Source: Pseudomonas entomophila (lineage in GTDB: Bacteria; Pseudomonadota; Gammaproteobacteria; Pseudomonadales; Pseudomonadaceae). Taken from it: DNA of 64,000 nucleotides. The position numbers and the translations under genes are program-made. Shown here piece after piece: positions 32,669 through 40,566 of the stretch. The notes below the pieces were generated by a model that searched no databases, was not told the origin of the DNA, and saw nothing but the letters and a program-made list of their open reading frames with translations. Location: NCBI RefSeq assembly GCF_029193575.1, contig NZ_JARGCS010000012.1:1-64000 (forward strand), read 5' to 3'. Each line of letters starts with the position of its first letter. Positions within the stretch are counted from its first letter, which is position 1.

Positions 32669-32703
32669 GCGGCCCTCTCGTGGGGCAAGCCCGTTCCCAC
32701 AGG
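32669..32703. repeat. P. putida-type REP element (single)
   Basis: GGCCCTCTCGTGGGGCAAGC followed by CCGTTCCCACAGG; in the divergent gap between mksF and holD. Confidence 0.8.
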
Positions 32704-32821
32704 CACCGCGCCGTGTTCAGGGCCGGCACAGCCGATAAATTTCCGCCAGCCTGTTGCGGCACGACGCCGCCAACGGCGTTAGAATGCCCGACTCACCCGA
32801 ATACCCCCGGATGCCCGTGCC

Positions 32822-33604
32822 TTGCTGACCGAGTCCCGCCGCCGCGCCTACCTATCCGCCATGCAAGTGGTGCACTGGCTGCCGCGTGCCGAACTGCCGT
32901 TCGCCGCGCCGTCGCGCCCGGAACTGCTGCTGCCGCTGGCTCCGCTCGAAGAACCGCTGATCGCCCCGCGCCCCGCCGCGCCAGCTCCCAGCGAAGCCCC
33001 CCAGGCGCGCCCCGTCGAGCGCCCGAAGATCGAGGTCCCGCGCCCGGGCAGCACGGCCAAGCCCGCCGCCAAGCCGGTCGAGGCCGAGGACGAGCCCGCC
33101 AAGGCCGCCCGACCGGCCCCTGTGCCGCCGCCGCGTTTCGCCCTGCAACTGCTGCGCGCGGGGGATTGCCTGCTGCTGGTGGAGCTGGCCACCGGCCAGC
33201 CGTTCCAGAGCCGCGACCCGTCCTACCTGCTGCTCAAGGACATGCTGCGCGCCGCCGGCCTGCCCGACGCTCCGCAGATCATCGGTGAGCCGGTGCGTTG
33301 GCCGCTGCTGGTGCGCGGCAACATGGACCAGGGCCCGGAGGCGGCGCGCGATTTCGTCCGTGGGTTCATCCAGGCCCGTCTCGAAGAAGCCCCCTGCGCC
33401 TGCCTGTGGCTGATCGGCCTGCCGGCCGTGCGCTTTGCCGGCGACGGTGACGCCGAGGCCTATTACCAAGTGCTCAAGGTCGACGGCCTGGGCGACGCCT
33501 GGGCGCTGCCGGGCCTTGAACTGTTGATGGACGAGCCGCAGCGCAAGGCCGACGTCTGGAAAGCCATGCGCCAGCTGATGGCGCGCTGGAAACGCATTGA
33601 ATGA
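32822..33604 (+). CDS. holD: DNA polymerase III psi subunit, divergent pseudomonad type
   Basis: 260 residues from TTG 32822, the first usable start after an in-frame stop at 32780. The N terminus TESRRRAYLSAMQVVHWLPR resembles the chi-binding peptide of psi. A long Pro/Ala/Glu-rich linker (about 35-95) leads to a folded C-terminal domain (RFALQLLRAGDCLLLVEL onward). The gene overlaps rimI by four bases, as holD does in enterobacteria. A cryptic, highly diverged psi was identified biochemically in P. aeruginosa at this position. Automated tools often call such proteins hypothetical or TonB-like because of the Pro-rich linker. Confidence 0.8.
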   Translation: MLTESRRRAYLSAMQVVHWLPRAELPFAAPSRPELLLPLAPLEEPLIAPRPAAPAPSEAPQARPVERPKIEVPRPGSTAKPAAKPVEAEDEPAKAARPAPVPPPRFALQLLRAGDCLLLVELATGQPFQSRDPSYLLLKDMLRAAGLPDAPQIIGEPVRWPLLVRGNMDQGPEAARDFVRGFIQARLEEAPCACLWLIGLPAVRFAGDGDAEAYYQVLKVDGLGDAWALPGLELLMDEPQRKADVWKAMRQLMARWKRIE

Positions 33605-34056
33605 GTGACTCGATCAGCTTCCGCCCGATGACCGAGGCGGATCTGGAAGCCGTGCTGAAGATCGAATACGCCGCCTTCAGCCACCCCTGGACCCGCGGCA
33701 TCTTCCAGGACGCGCTCAAGTCCTACGAGGTGTGGCTGATGTTCGACGGCCAGCAGCAGGTCGGCCATGGGGTGATCAACGTGATCATCGACGAGGCTCA
33801 CCTGCTCAACATCACGGTCAAGCCGGAGAACCAAGGGCGCGGGTTGGGCTTGCGCTTGCTCGAGCACCTGATGGCCCGGGCCTACCAGCTCAATGGCCGG
33901 GAGTGCTTCCTGGAAGTGCGCGCCAGCAACCAGTCGGCGTACCGGTTGTATGAGCGGTATGGGTTCAACGAGATTGGCCGGCGACGGGATTACTACCCGG
34001 TGGCAGGGGGGCGCGAGGATGCCCTGGTGATGGCCTGTACCTTGCTCGAAGACTGA
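33601..34056 (+). CDS. rimI: Ribosomal protein S18 N-acetyltransferase RimI
   Basis: 151 residues. GNAT fold with the acetyl-CoA motif A (LLNITVKPENQGRGLGLRLLEHL), then EVRASNQSAYRLYERYGF, and the C-terminal RRRDYYPVAGGREDALVM typical of RimI. It acetylates the N-terminal alanine of S18. Start ATG overlaps the holD TGA (ATGA), indicating coupling. Confidence 0.95.
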   Translation: MSDSISFRPMTEADLEAVLKIEYAAFSHPWTRGIFQDALKSYEVWLMFDGQQQVGHGVINVIIDEAHLLNITVKPENQGRGLGLRLLEHLMARAYQLNGRECFLEVRASNQSAYRLYERYGFNEIGRRRDYYPVAGGREDALVMACTLLED

Positions 34057-34065
34057 GTTCGCGGG

Positions 34066-34158
34066 GGATTCATCGCGGGGCAGCCCGCTCCCAACAGGTA
34101 CAGCGCTGTTATTGGAAACGGCGGTGAGCCTGTGGAGCGGGCTTGCCCCGCGATGGCT
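34066..34158. repeat. REP inverted pair after rimI
   Basis: Forward (34066-34097) and inverted (34127-34158, GAGCGGGCTTGCCCCGCGAT) copies filling the gap between convergent genes. Confidence 0.85.
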
Positions 34159-34163
34159 TAACT

Positions 34164-35321
34164 TCAGATTTCCGGTTGCTCCACCTCGACCGGCTTGCGC
34201 AGATCCCGCAGGCTGCGCGTCACCGCCCCGGTATTGCACTTGGCCGCCGCCTGCTCTGGCGTCAGCTCGCGGATAGTGCGGTAGAACAACTCGCAGGTCT
34301 GCTTCTTCTGCGTCACCTGCCATTTGGTCGAACAGGCATCGAGGGTCAGCTTGGCGTCGGCCTGCGGGTTGCGCCCCATGCCGGCCTGCCAGCAGGCGGC
34401 GGTGAGGTCCTGGCCCATCATCTTCAGGCCCGCGGCATCGGCCTTGCCCTGGTCGCCGCCGGTGTTGGCCTTGTCCGCCGCGTACCAGATCGCGCTTGGG
34501 TGGTTCGAGCCCAGCACCGGCACCTGGGCGCCCGCCTCGGGGCTGATGCTGACCAGGCCCAGCACGTTCACCTTCGGCCCGTACTGCTGCTGGATCCAGC
34601 TGCGCACCGGTGCGCCGAAGGCGACCATCGGCAGTGGCTTGCCCTCGCTGCGCAGGGTCATCTCCTTGACCATGCGCACCTGGTAGTCGCGGAAGTAGTC
34701 GTAGGTGCCTTCGAGGTCCTTGCCGGCGCTGGCCGGGGCGGCGATCGGGGCGATGTCGACGATGGTCTGGTAGGCCGGGGTCTGGCTGGCGTCGACGCCG
34801 TTGAAGGTCAGCAGCTGCGCCCAGCGGTCGGTGGTGTTGGAGCGCAGGTAGTCCTGGGCCTGGGTCAGCGAATAGTCCGGCGGGAAGTGCAGCAGCTCGA
34901 TGCTGCGACGGTTTTCCAGAGCCATGCCCAGGGGCAGGAACAGGTACCAGTCGTAGGCCCACTTGCCGTCTTTGTTCAGCTTGCTGGCGCCCTGGTAGGC
35001 CAGTTCGCCGCTGTCGAGCAGCTTGCGCAGCGGCTCGGCGTAGCTGGCCGGCACCTGGCTGATGTGCGCGTGCAGTTTTTCGTTGTCGCGGGTCACCCGC
35101 ACCTCGGCGCTGGCGTAGCCGTCGCGGCGCACGCTCTGGGTCAGGTAGTGCTCGACGGTCTGCTCCAGGGTCCAGTCGCGAAAGCAGATCACGCTGCAGT
35201 TGTTGGGGAAGGCGAACAGCCGCGTGACGCGCTGGGCATCGCCCAGGTCGACCTGCGCGTCGGCCATGGCCAGGCCGCTGAAGGCGAGGGCGGCGAGGCC
35301 AGATACAGCAATCTTTTGCAT
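34164..35321 (-). CDS. Periplasmic hypothetical protein with alpha/beta-hydrolase-like length (PA4677-like)
   Basis: 385 residues from ATG 35321, preceded by AAGGAG. A clear signal peptide (KIAVSGLAALAFSGLAMA) is followed by a mature protein with five or so scattered cysteines (NNCSVICFRD early; CSTKW, CELFY and CNTGA late), so disulfides are likely. I see no GxSxG nucleophile or metal motif. By position after holD-rimI it matches an uncharacterised P. aeruginosa gene. Function unknown. Confidence 0.75.
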   Translation of the reverse strand: MQKIAVSGLAALAFSGLAMADAQVDLGDAQRVTRLFAFPNNCSVICFRDWTLEQTVEHYLTQSVRRDGYASAEVRVTRDNEKLHAHISQVPASYAEPLRKLLDSGELAYQGASKLNKDGKWAYDWYLFLPLGMALENRRSIELLHFPPDYSLTQAQDYLRSNTTDRWAQLLTFNGVDASQTPAYQTIVDIAPIAAPASAGKDLEGTYDYFRDYQVRMVKEMTLRSEGKPLPMVAFGAPVRSWIQQQYGPKVNVLGLVSISPEAGAQVPVLGSNHPSAIWYAADKANTGGDQGKADAAGLKMMGQDLTAACWQAGMGRNPQADAKLTLDACSTKWQVTQKKQTCELFYRTIRELTPEQAAAKCNTGAVTRSLRDLRKPVEVEQPEI

Positions 35322-35386
35322 GCTTAACTCCTTGTCAGTGGCCGCCAGGGCGGCGGGCGTGCTCATACTGGATGAAGAGGTGGGGG

Positions 35387-35971
35387 ATGAAAAGTGCCAG
35401 GGTATGGCTAATGGCTATGGGGTTGTGCGGGCCGGGTGTGGCGCTGGCCGACACACGCGACCTGTGGATGTTCGCGCAGTGGGCCGGGGACCATCAGACC
35501 CGGCCGCTGCGCGAGATGCTGGTGCAGGCGCGGCTGTACGGCGTGGTGCCGATTCACCAACTGCTGCGTTCGGCCTCGGACTGGCGCCAGTGCCGCGCCG
35601 AGCCCTTCGCCGTGCCGCCCGCCAGCCACTGGCCGGCGGTGCGTTCGACCCTGGCGCTGATCAAGACCCTCGATGACCAGGGCATCCTGCGCCAATTCGA
35701 GGTGGTCTCGGCCTATCGCGACCCTGCGCTCAACGCCTGCGCCGGCGGCGCCGTGGGCAGCGCCCATACCCGCGCCTTCGCCGTCGACCTGCTGCTGCCG
35801 CCCTGGGCCGACCCCAACCCGCTGTGTCGCTTCTGGCAACAGCATGGCGAGGCCTGGAACATGGGCCTGGGGCGCTACCCCTCGGGACGCATTCACCTGG
35901 ACACCGCGGGTTATCGCACCTGGGGTGGCGATGGCAGCGCCGGGTCGTCGTTCTGCGCCAAGCCCAGGTGA
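35387..35971 (+). CDS. VanY-like (M15/DacB-type) D-alanyl-D-alanine carboxypeptidase-family protein
   Basis: 194 residues from ATG 35387 with GAGG/GGGGG upstream. Signal peptide (ARVWLMAMGLCGPGVALA). The zinc motif region is VGSAHTRAFAVDLLLP, with His and Asp ligands in SxHxxxxAxD, and GRIHLDT supplies the third His. The preceding VVSAYRDPALNACAGG is typical of peptidase M15_3. Expected role: periplasmic trimming of peptidoglycan stem peptides. Its TGA overlaps a GTG of the downstream LysE-type fragment (GTGA). Confidence 0.83.
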   Translation: MKSARVWLMAMGLCGPGVALADTRDLWMFAQWAGDHQTRPLREMLVQARLYGVVPIHQLLRSASDWRQCRAEPFAVPPASHWPAVRSTLALIKTLDDQGILRQFEVVSAYRDPALNACAGGAVGSAHTRAFAVDLLLPPWADPNPLCRFWQQHGEAWNMGLGRYPSGRIHLDTAGYRTWGGDGSAGSSFCAKPR

Positions 35972-36207
35972 GCCAGGCTGGCCTGGCATTCGACACTCAC
36001 CCAGTCGGCGACACGCTGGCGCTGGCCTTCGCCTACGGCGCGTTCATGTCCGTGGCCCATTGGGCCTGGTTCAGCGTGGTGGCGGTGGTGTTTTCCAATG
36101 CGCGCTTGCGTGCGGCGATGATCGAGCGCCAGCGGGTGTTGGATCGGGTGATTGGCGTGGCGTGGATCGGCCTGGGGGTGGCCGTGGCGGTGGCGGGAGT
36201 GCGCTGA
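35968..36207 (+). pseudogene. LysE/RhtB-family exporter, C-terminal fragment only
   Basis: 79 codons that could start at GTG 35968, overlapping the VanY-like stop. Two membrane segments are visible (LALAFAYGAFMSVAHWAWFSVVAVVF and RVIGVAWIGLGVAVAVAG, partly cited). The pattern H/W-W-F...R.....DR.IG....LGV matches the last third of LysE-family amino-acid exporters (about 200 residues). The N-terminal four helices are absent and the intact VanY-like gene occupies their place, so this is a remnant left by a deletion. Expression as a small membrane peptide cannot be excluded. Confidence 0.65.
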
Positions 36208-36225
36208 AGAGAAATCGCGGGCAAA

Positions 36226-36257
36226 GAAAAAGGGCTTATCGTTCGATAAGCCCTTTT
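36226..36257 (-). terminator. Rho-independent terminator of tRNA-Met
   Basis: Stem AAAAGGGCTTATCG / CGATAAGCCCTTTT with a short TT-type loop. On the minus strand it begins about ten bases after the tRNA 3' end and finishes in CCCTTTTTCTTT. It can also act on the plus strand for the LysE remnant. Confidence 0.88.
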
Positions 36258-36264
36258 CAGGAGA

Positions 36265-36341
36265 TGGTGGCTACACAGGGACTTGAACCCCGGACACCGG
36301 CATTATGAATGCCGTGCTCTAACCAACTGAGCTATGTAGCC
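36265..36341 (-). tRNA. tRNA-Met (anticodon CAT), elongator type
   Basis: 77 nucleotides with CCA encoded. Acceptor GGCTACA pairs with TGTAGCC, the D arm is AGCTCAGTTGGTTAGAGC, the anticodon loop TTCATAA carries CAT at 36305-36307, and the T arm is GGGGTTCAAGTCCC. The acceptor ends G1-C72 pair and D-arm type fit the elongator rather than the initiator tRNA, which would have an unpaired C1-A72. A tRNA-Ile2 with a lysidine-modified CAT is an alternative that sequence identity elements do not favour. Confidence 0.95.
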
Positions 36342-36353
36342 AAGATGGCGCGC

Positions 36354-36382
36354 ATTATTCGCTCGAAACCCCGCTCTGTCAA
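36354..36382 (-). promoter_or_regulatory. Sigma-70 promoter of tRNA-Met
   Basis: On the minus strand: -35 TTGACA (36377-36382), 17-bp spacer, -10 AATAAT (36354-36359), then a GC-rich discriminator typical of stringently controlled stable-RNA promoters, about six bases before the mature 5' end. Confidence 0.88.
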
Positions 36383-36438
36383 CACCCGCTCACAAAAAAA
36401 TTTCCGGGCTTTCAACCGCTTAGCCGGGTGACCGGTGG

Positions 36439-37371
36439 TCATCGAGCGATCAACCCAAGGCCGGGCACGCTGTGCAGCCGCAAGCGCTGTTCGGTGGCCA
36501 GCCGCTCGAGGCTTTCGGCGGTGCGGTCGAGGTTGAAGTCGCCGCTGATGCGCCGATAGGCGGTCTGCTCGTCCAGCACCCAGGCGCGTTTGCCCTGGTA
36601 GCCGGCGAGGCGTTCGAGCACCTGGCCCAAGGGCATTTCACGCACCTGCAGGTGGCCGCTGCGCCACGCGTCGGCGCCCTTGTCGTCGGCCTTTTCCACC
36701 GGGTTGATGCGTGCGCCGGTGAAGGTCACCCGTTCGCCGGCGGACAGCATGCGCTGGTCGCCGCCCTGGCTGATCACGGCCTTGCCGCTGATGACCCGCA
36801 GCTCATCGTGGTCGGCCCAGCGGGCGAGCATCAGGCGGGTGCCGAATACCTGTATGCGTGCGTCGTCGACCTGCATTTCCATGGCCCGGCCATCGAGCAT
36901 CAGTTCCAGGTACACCTGGCCTTGCACCAGCTGCAACTGGCGGGTGCGGCTGCGCAGGTCGACGTTTACCGCGCTGGCGCTGTCCAGGTGCAGGGTCGAG
37001 CCGTCGGCCAGACGCACGCTGCGGCGTTCGCCGGCGGCGGTGTGCAGTTCGCTGCCCAGGCGCTGCATCAGTGGCCAGTAAAGGTAGGCGAGGGCGGCGA
37101 GCAGCAATAGGAACAGCGCGGCCAGCAGTTTGCCCACATGGCTGCGGCGGACCTTGGCCTGGCGTGGCCGAGGGCGCGCAGGCGAGGTGTGCAATTGCTG
37201 CCAGCGGGCTTCGAGTTCGGCGAACGCGTGGGCGTTCTCCGGGTCTTGGCACCAGGCGGCGAAAGCCTTGCGCTGGCGTTCGTCGGTGCCGGGCTGGCGC
37301 AGGCGGGTGAACCACTCGAGTGCTTGCCGTTGCGGATCGTGCGGGAACGGCAGGGCGGGCATCGCGTTCAT
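36439..37371 (-). CDS. FecR-family transmembrane anti-sigma/sensor, orphan
   Basis: 310 residues. The N-terminal cytoplasmic part (EWFTRLRQPGTDERQRKAFAAWCQDPENAHAF in part) has the FecR W-x-L...W...NxxA pattern. A single membrane helix lies at about 82-104, and the periplasmic FecR domain follows (GERRSVRLADGSTLHLDSAS). The C terminus (RLAGYQGKRAWVLDEQTAYRRISGDFNLDR) matches the secretin/TonB short domain that contacts the receptor plug. No FecI sigma gene is adjacent: the next gene upstream is a divergent MFS exporter. A Fur-like site lies 70-90 bases upstream. Its partner may be the FecI encoded at 44.1-44.6 kb or one elsewhere. Confidence 0.85.
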   Translation of the reverse strand: MNAMPALPFPHDPQRQALEWFTRLRQPGTDERQRKAFAAWCQDPENAHAFAELEARWQQLHTSPARPRPRQAKVRRSHVGKLLAALFLLLLAALAYLYWPLMQRLGSELHTAAGERRSVRLADGSTLHLDSASAVNVDLRSRTRQLQLVQGQVYLELMLDGRAMEMQVDDARIQVFGTRLMLARWADHDELRVISGKAVISQGGDQRMLSAGERVTFTGARINPVEKADDKGADAWRSGHLQVREMPLGQVLERLAGYQGKRAWVLDEQTAYRRISGDFNLDRTAESLERLATEQRLRLHSVPGLGLIAR

Positions 37372-37441
37372 GGACGGCTACTCGTGAAGAGGGCGGTTTG
37401 GCCCAATGTCTACGGGGGCATGAGCGGAAGATGCTAAATAT

Positions 37442-37460
37442 AGTGAGAACCATTTGCAAG
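37442..37460. promoter_or_regulatory. Putative Fur box upstream of the orphan fecR
   Basis: AGTGAGAACCATTTGCAAG matches the Pseudomonas Fur-box form AATGAGAATCATTCTCATT at 13 of 19 positions, in a locally AT-rich stretch. Confidence 0.5.
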
Positions 37461-37490
37461 TAAGTGGCGGACGGGTGGTACGTGCGGGTA

Positions 37491-37538
37491 TCTGTGCCGG
37501 CCTCATCGCGGGGCAAGCCCGCATGAGGCCGGCACAGA
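37491..37538. repeat. REP element embedded in a perfect 16-bp inverted repeat
   Basis: TCTGTGCCGGCCTCAT and ATGAGGCCGGCACAGA are exact complements flanking the REP core CGCGGGGCAAGCCCGC. The rest of this 318-bp gap (37372-37689) holds the Fur-like site and, near 37630-37680, a stretch with no clear promoter. Confidence 0.85.
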
Positions 37539-37689
37539 CCGGACAACAGCATTCGCCTTCACAACCGTTCTGTATCGCGCCTACAGGCGATTTTCTTCCC
37601 CGAGGGCATGCTCCAGGCAAATTAAGGGTGGCTTCGTATCCATATGTTTCTAATAATCGGATCCCAACCCGCGGACGGACCAACCCCTC

Positions 37690-38910
37690 ATGGCCATCAG
37701 CAGTACCCAGACCACCCCCGCCACCAGCAGCGCGCCGGCCGCCGCCAGCAGCCCGCTGGTGATGCGGATCATCGGCTTCTGTGCCCTGGCGCACCTGATC
37801 AACGACCTGATCCAGTCGGTGCTGCCGTCGATCTACCCGATGCTCAAGGCCAACTACGGCCTCAGCTTCGCGCAGATCGGCCTGATCACCCTGACCTTCC
37901 AGATCACCGCGTCGCTGCTGCAACCCTGGGTGGGCTTGTTCACCGACAAGCGGCCCACGCCGAACCTGCTGCCGCTGGGCACCCTGTGCACGCTGGTGGG
38001 CATCGTCATGCTGGCGTTCGTCGGCAGCTTCCCGATGATCCTCCTGGCCTCGGCGCTGGTCGGCATCGGCTCGTCGACCTTCCACCCGGAAACCTCGCGC
38101 ATCGCCCGCCTGGCCTCCGGCGGGCGCTTCGGGCTGGCGCAGTCGACGTTCCAGGTCGGCGGCAACGCCGGTTCCGCCCTCGGCCCGCTGTTGGCGGCGG
38201 CCATCGTCATCCCCTTCGGCCAGACCCACGTGGCCTGGTTCGGCCTGGCCGGGCTGTTCTTCTTCGGCGTGACCCTGATGCTGCGCCGTTGGTACAAGGG
38301 CCACCTCAACCAGTTCAAGGCGCGCAAGGCCCAGGCGGCTACCCACGGCCTGTCGCGCCAGCGGGTGATCGCGGCGCTGATCGTGCTCGGGCTGCTGGTG
38401 TTCTCCAAGTACTTCTACATGGCCAGCTTCACCAGCTACTTCACCTTCTACCTGATCGAGAAGTTCGGCGTCTCGGTGGCCAGCTCCCAGTTGCACCTGT
38501 TCCTGTTCCTCGGCGCGGTGGCGGCGGGCACCTTCTTCGGCGGGCCGATTGGTGACCGCGTCGGGCGCAAGGCGGTGATCTGGTTCTCGATCCTCGGCGT
38601 GGCACCGTTCACCCTGGCGCTGCCTTACGCCGACCAGTTCTGGACCACCGTGCTCAGCGTGGTGATCGGCTTCATCCTGGCTTCGGCGTTCTCGGCGATC
38701 GTGGTGTATGCCCAGGAGCTGGTGCCGGGCAGCGTGGGGATGATCGCCGGGATCTTCTTCGGGCTGATGTTCGGTTTTGGCGGGATCGGCGCGGCGCTGC
38801 TGGGCTACCTGGCGGACCTGCGGGGGATCGAGTACGTGTATGGGTTGTGCTCGTTCCTGCCGTTGCTTGGGGTGTTGGCGGTGTTCTTGCCTTCTACCGG
38901 GAAACGTTGA
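37690..38910 (+). CDS. MFS transporter, fosmidomycin-resistance (Fsr) type
   Basis: 406 residues with 12 predicted membrane segments. After a Thr/Ala/Ser-rich lead-in, the first helix region GFCALAHLINDLIQSVLPSIYP is diagnostic of Fsr-like exporters, as is the conserved SSTFHPETSRIARLASGGRFG stretch between helices 4 and 5, given in part. A cytoplasmic loop (KGHLNQFKARKAQ) splits the halves. E. coli Fsr exports fosmidomycin; the natural substrate is not known. No strong ribosome site is visible before the ATG. Confidence 0.9.
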   Translation: MAISSTQTTPATSSAPAAASSPLVMRIIGFCALAHLINDLIQSVLPSIYPMLKANYGLSFAQIGLITLTFQITASLLQPWVGLFTDKRPTPNLLPLGTLCTLVGIVMLAFVGSFPMILLASALVGIGSSTFHPETSRIARLASGGRFGLAQSTFQVGGNAGSALGPLLAAAIVIPFGQTHVAWFGLAGLFFFGVTLMLRRWYKGHLNQFKARKAQAATHGLSRQRVIAALIVLGLLVFSKYFYMASFTSYFTFYLIEKFGVSVASSQLHLFLFLGAVAAGTFFGGPIGDRVGRKAVIWFSILGVAPFTLALPYADQFWTTVLSVVIGFILASAFSAIVVYAQELVPGSVGMIAGIFFGLMFGFGGIGAALLGYLADLRGIEYVYGLCSFLPLLGVLAVFLPSTGKR

Positions 38911-38998
38911 GGGCCCTATCGCGGGGCAAGCCCGCTACAGGTTCACCGCTGGCCCCAAGCGCTGCGGGGGACCTGTGGGCTTGTCCCGCGGTGACGCC
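38911..38998. repeat. REP inverted pair after the Fsr-like gene
   Basis: Forward copy 38911-38941 and degraded inverted copy 38971-38998 (GTGGGCTTGTCCCGCGGTGA). Confidence 0.8.
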
Positions 38999-39293
38999 GC
39001 CACGATTGACGGCCCAAGTATCCTTGGCCTAGAGTGCGGCCTCCTTCTCATGCCCCTGCACGAAGCCATGCGCCGCATCCAACCCCTCAGCCCAGCCCGC
39101 CCTGTCGCCCCGACAGCGCGTCGCCCGTGGCCGAGCGACACGGTGCTCAAACGCCGGCGCAGCGTGCTGTTCGCCTTCACCTTCTCGCCACACTCCACCC
39201 TGACCTGATCCGCGTCCCTGCCTGTGCGCCCCGTTTGGCGTGCTGGGGCGCGTGCGTTCGCACCTCTATTTTCAGTGTTGTCAGGAGTGGTAC
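38999..39293 (+). other. 295-bp gap: possible promoter and weak small ORF
   Basis: A possible promoter TTGACG (39006-39011), 18-bp spacer, TAGAGT (39030-39035) lies at the left. A 52-codon frame runs from ATG 39050 to 39208 (MPLHEAMRRIQPLS onward, Arg/Pro-rich, ending FTFSPHSTLT) but has no ribosome site and no recognised family. The stretch from 39209 to 39281 shows nothing further; AGGAG of the next gene follows at 39282. Confidence 0.35.
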
Positions 39294-40454
39294 ATGAACA
39301 TGCGTTTGCTGGCGGGCCTGTTGTTCGCCGTGTCCGTCATCGGCTTCAGCCTGGGGGCCAGCCTGCCGCTGGTGTCGCTGCGTTTGCACGAGGGCGGCGC
39401 GGGCACCCTGGAGATCGGCGTCATTTCGGCCATTCCCGCCGCGGGGATGATGCTCTCGGCGTTCATGGTCGACGCCTGCTGCCGGCACCTCACCCGGCGC
39501 ACTATCTACCTGCTGTGCTTCAGCCTGTGCACCCTGAGCATCGCCCTGCTGGAGTGGGCGTTTTCGTCGCTGTGGCTGCTGGCGCTGCTGCGCCTGGGGC
39601 TGGGCATTGGCATGGGCGTGGCGATCATCCTCGGCGAGTCGTGGGTCAACGAGCTGTGCCCGGAGCACAACCGCGGCAAGATCATGGCGCTGTACGCCAC
39701 CAGCTTCACCGGTTTCCAGGTGCTCGGCCCGGCGATGCTGGCGGTGGTCGGCGCCAACAGCCCGTGGGTGACCGGCGTGGTCACCGCCTGCTATGGCCTG
39801 GCGCTGCTGTGCATCGTGCTGACCGTGCCCAACGACCACGTGGCGCATGGCGAGGAGGGCGGGAAAAGCTTCACCCTGGCCGGCTTCTTCCGTGTGGCGC
39901 CAGCGCTGTGCGTGGCGGTGCTGTTCTTCTCGTTCTTCGATGCCGTGGTGCTGTCGCTGCTGCCGGTGTACGCCACCAGCCATGGTTTCGCCGTGGGCGT
40001 GGCGGCGCTGATGGTGACCGTGGTGTTCGCCGGCGACATGCTCTTCCAACTGCCGTTGGGCTGGCTCGCCGACCGGGTCGAGCGCACCGGGCTGCACCTG
40101 GTGTGCGGGCTGGTGGCCATGGCCATCGGCATCGGCCTGCCGTGGTTGTTGCAGATGACTTGGCTGCTGTGGCCGCTGCTGGTGCTGCTGGGCGCAGTGG
40201 CGGGGGGCATCTATACCCTGGCGCTGGTGCTGATCGGCCAGCGCTTCAAGGGGCAGGACCTGGTGACGGCGAATGCCAGCGTGGGGCTGCTGTGGGGCGT
40301 CGGCAGCCTGGTGGGGCCGCTGGCCAGCGGCGCGGCGATGGATGTGGCGCCGCATGGGCTGCCCATGGCGCTGGCGGTGATGGCGGGGCTGTTCGTGTGT
40401 TTCGCGCGGCAGTCTTACCGGCGGGCGGGGCGGTTGCGGGCTGTGGTGGACTGA
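39294..40454 (+). CDS. MFS transporter, YcaD-like
   Basis: 386 residues from ATG 39294 with AGGAG seven bases upstream. Twelve hydrophobic segments. The motif GMGVAIILGESWVNELCPEHNRGK corresponds to the YcaD/YfkF branch with a WxN...P...RG pattern at the loop after helix 4, given in part; the second-half motif A is LGWLADRVERTG. Likely a drug or metabolite exporter; substrate unknown. It is next to an iron-uptake system but points away from it. Confidence 0.85.
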   Translation: MNMRLLAGLLFAVSVIGFSLGASLPLVSLRLHEGGAGTLEIGVISAIPAAGMMLSAFMVDACCRHLTRRTIYLLCFSLCTLSIALLEWAFSSLWLLALLRLGLGIGMGVAIILGESWVNELCPEHNRGKIMALYATSFTGFQVLGPAMLAVVGANSPWVTGVVTACYGLALLCIVLTVPNDHVAHGEEGGKSFTLAGFFRVAPALCVAVLFFSFFDAVVLSLLPVYATSHGFAVGVAALMVTVVFAGDMLFQLPLGWLADRVERTGLHLVCGLVAMAIGIGLPWLLQMTWLLWPLLVLLGAVAGGIYTLALVLIGQRFKGQDLVTANASVGLLWGVGSLVGPLASGAAMDVAPHGLPMALAVMAGLFVCFARQSYRRAGRLRAVVD

Positions 40455-40475
40455 CGGGCATGGGGTGAATGGGCG

Positions 40476-40560
40476 GGCGCCATCGCGGGGCAAGTCCGCA
40501 GGCACAGCGCCGTCATTGAATACGGCGCTGTACCTGGGGACTTGCTGCGCGAGGGGGGCG
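40476..40560. repeat. REP pair between the MFS gene and the TonB receptor
   Basis: Forward CGCCATCGCGGGGCAAGTCC and a degraded inverted copy ending GACTTGCTGCGCGAGG, with an inner AGCGCCGT / ACGGCGCT stem. It separates convergent genes. Confidence 0.75.
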
Positions 40561-40566
40561 CCGCTG

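Noticed and set aside
32822..33604. TonB-like energy transducer
   Set aside because: The Pro/Ala/Glu-rich stretch mimics TonB, but there is no N-terminal membrane helix, and the rimI overlap and chi-binding-like peptide point to psi.
39050..39208. 52-codon small ORF between the two MFS genes
   Set aside because: No ribosome site and no family; kept only as a note in the gap entry.
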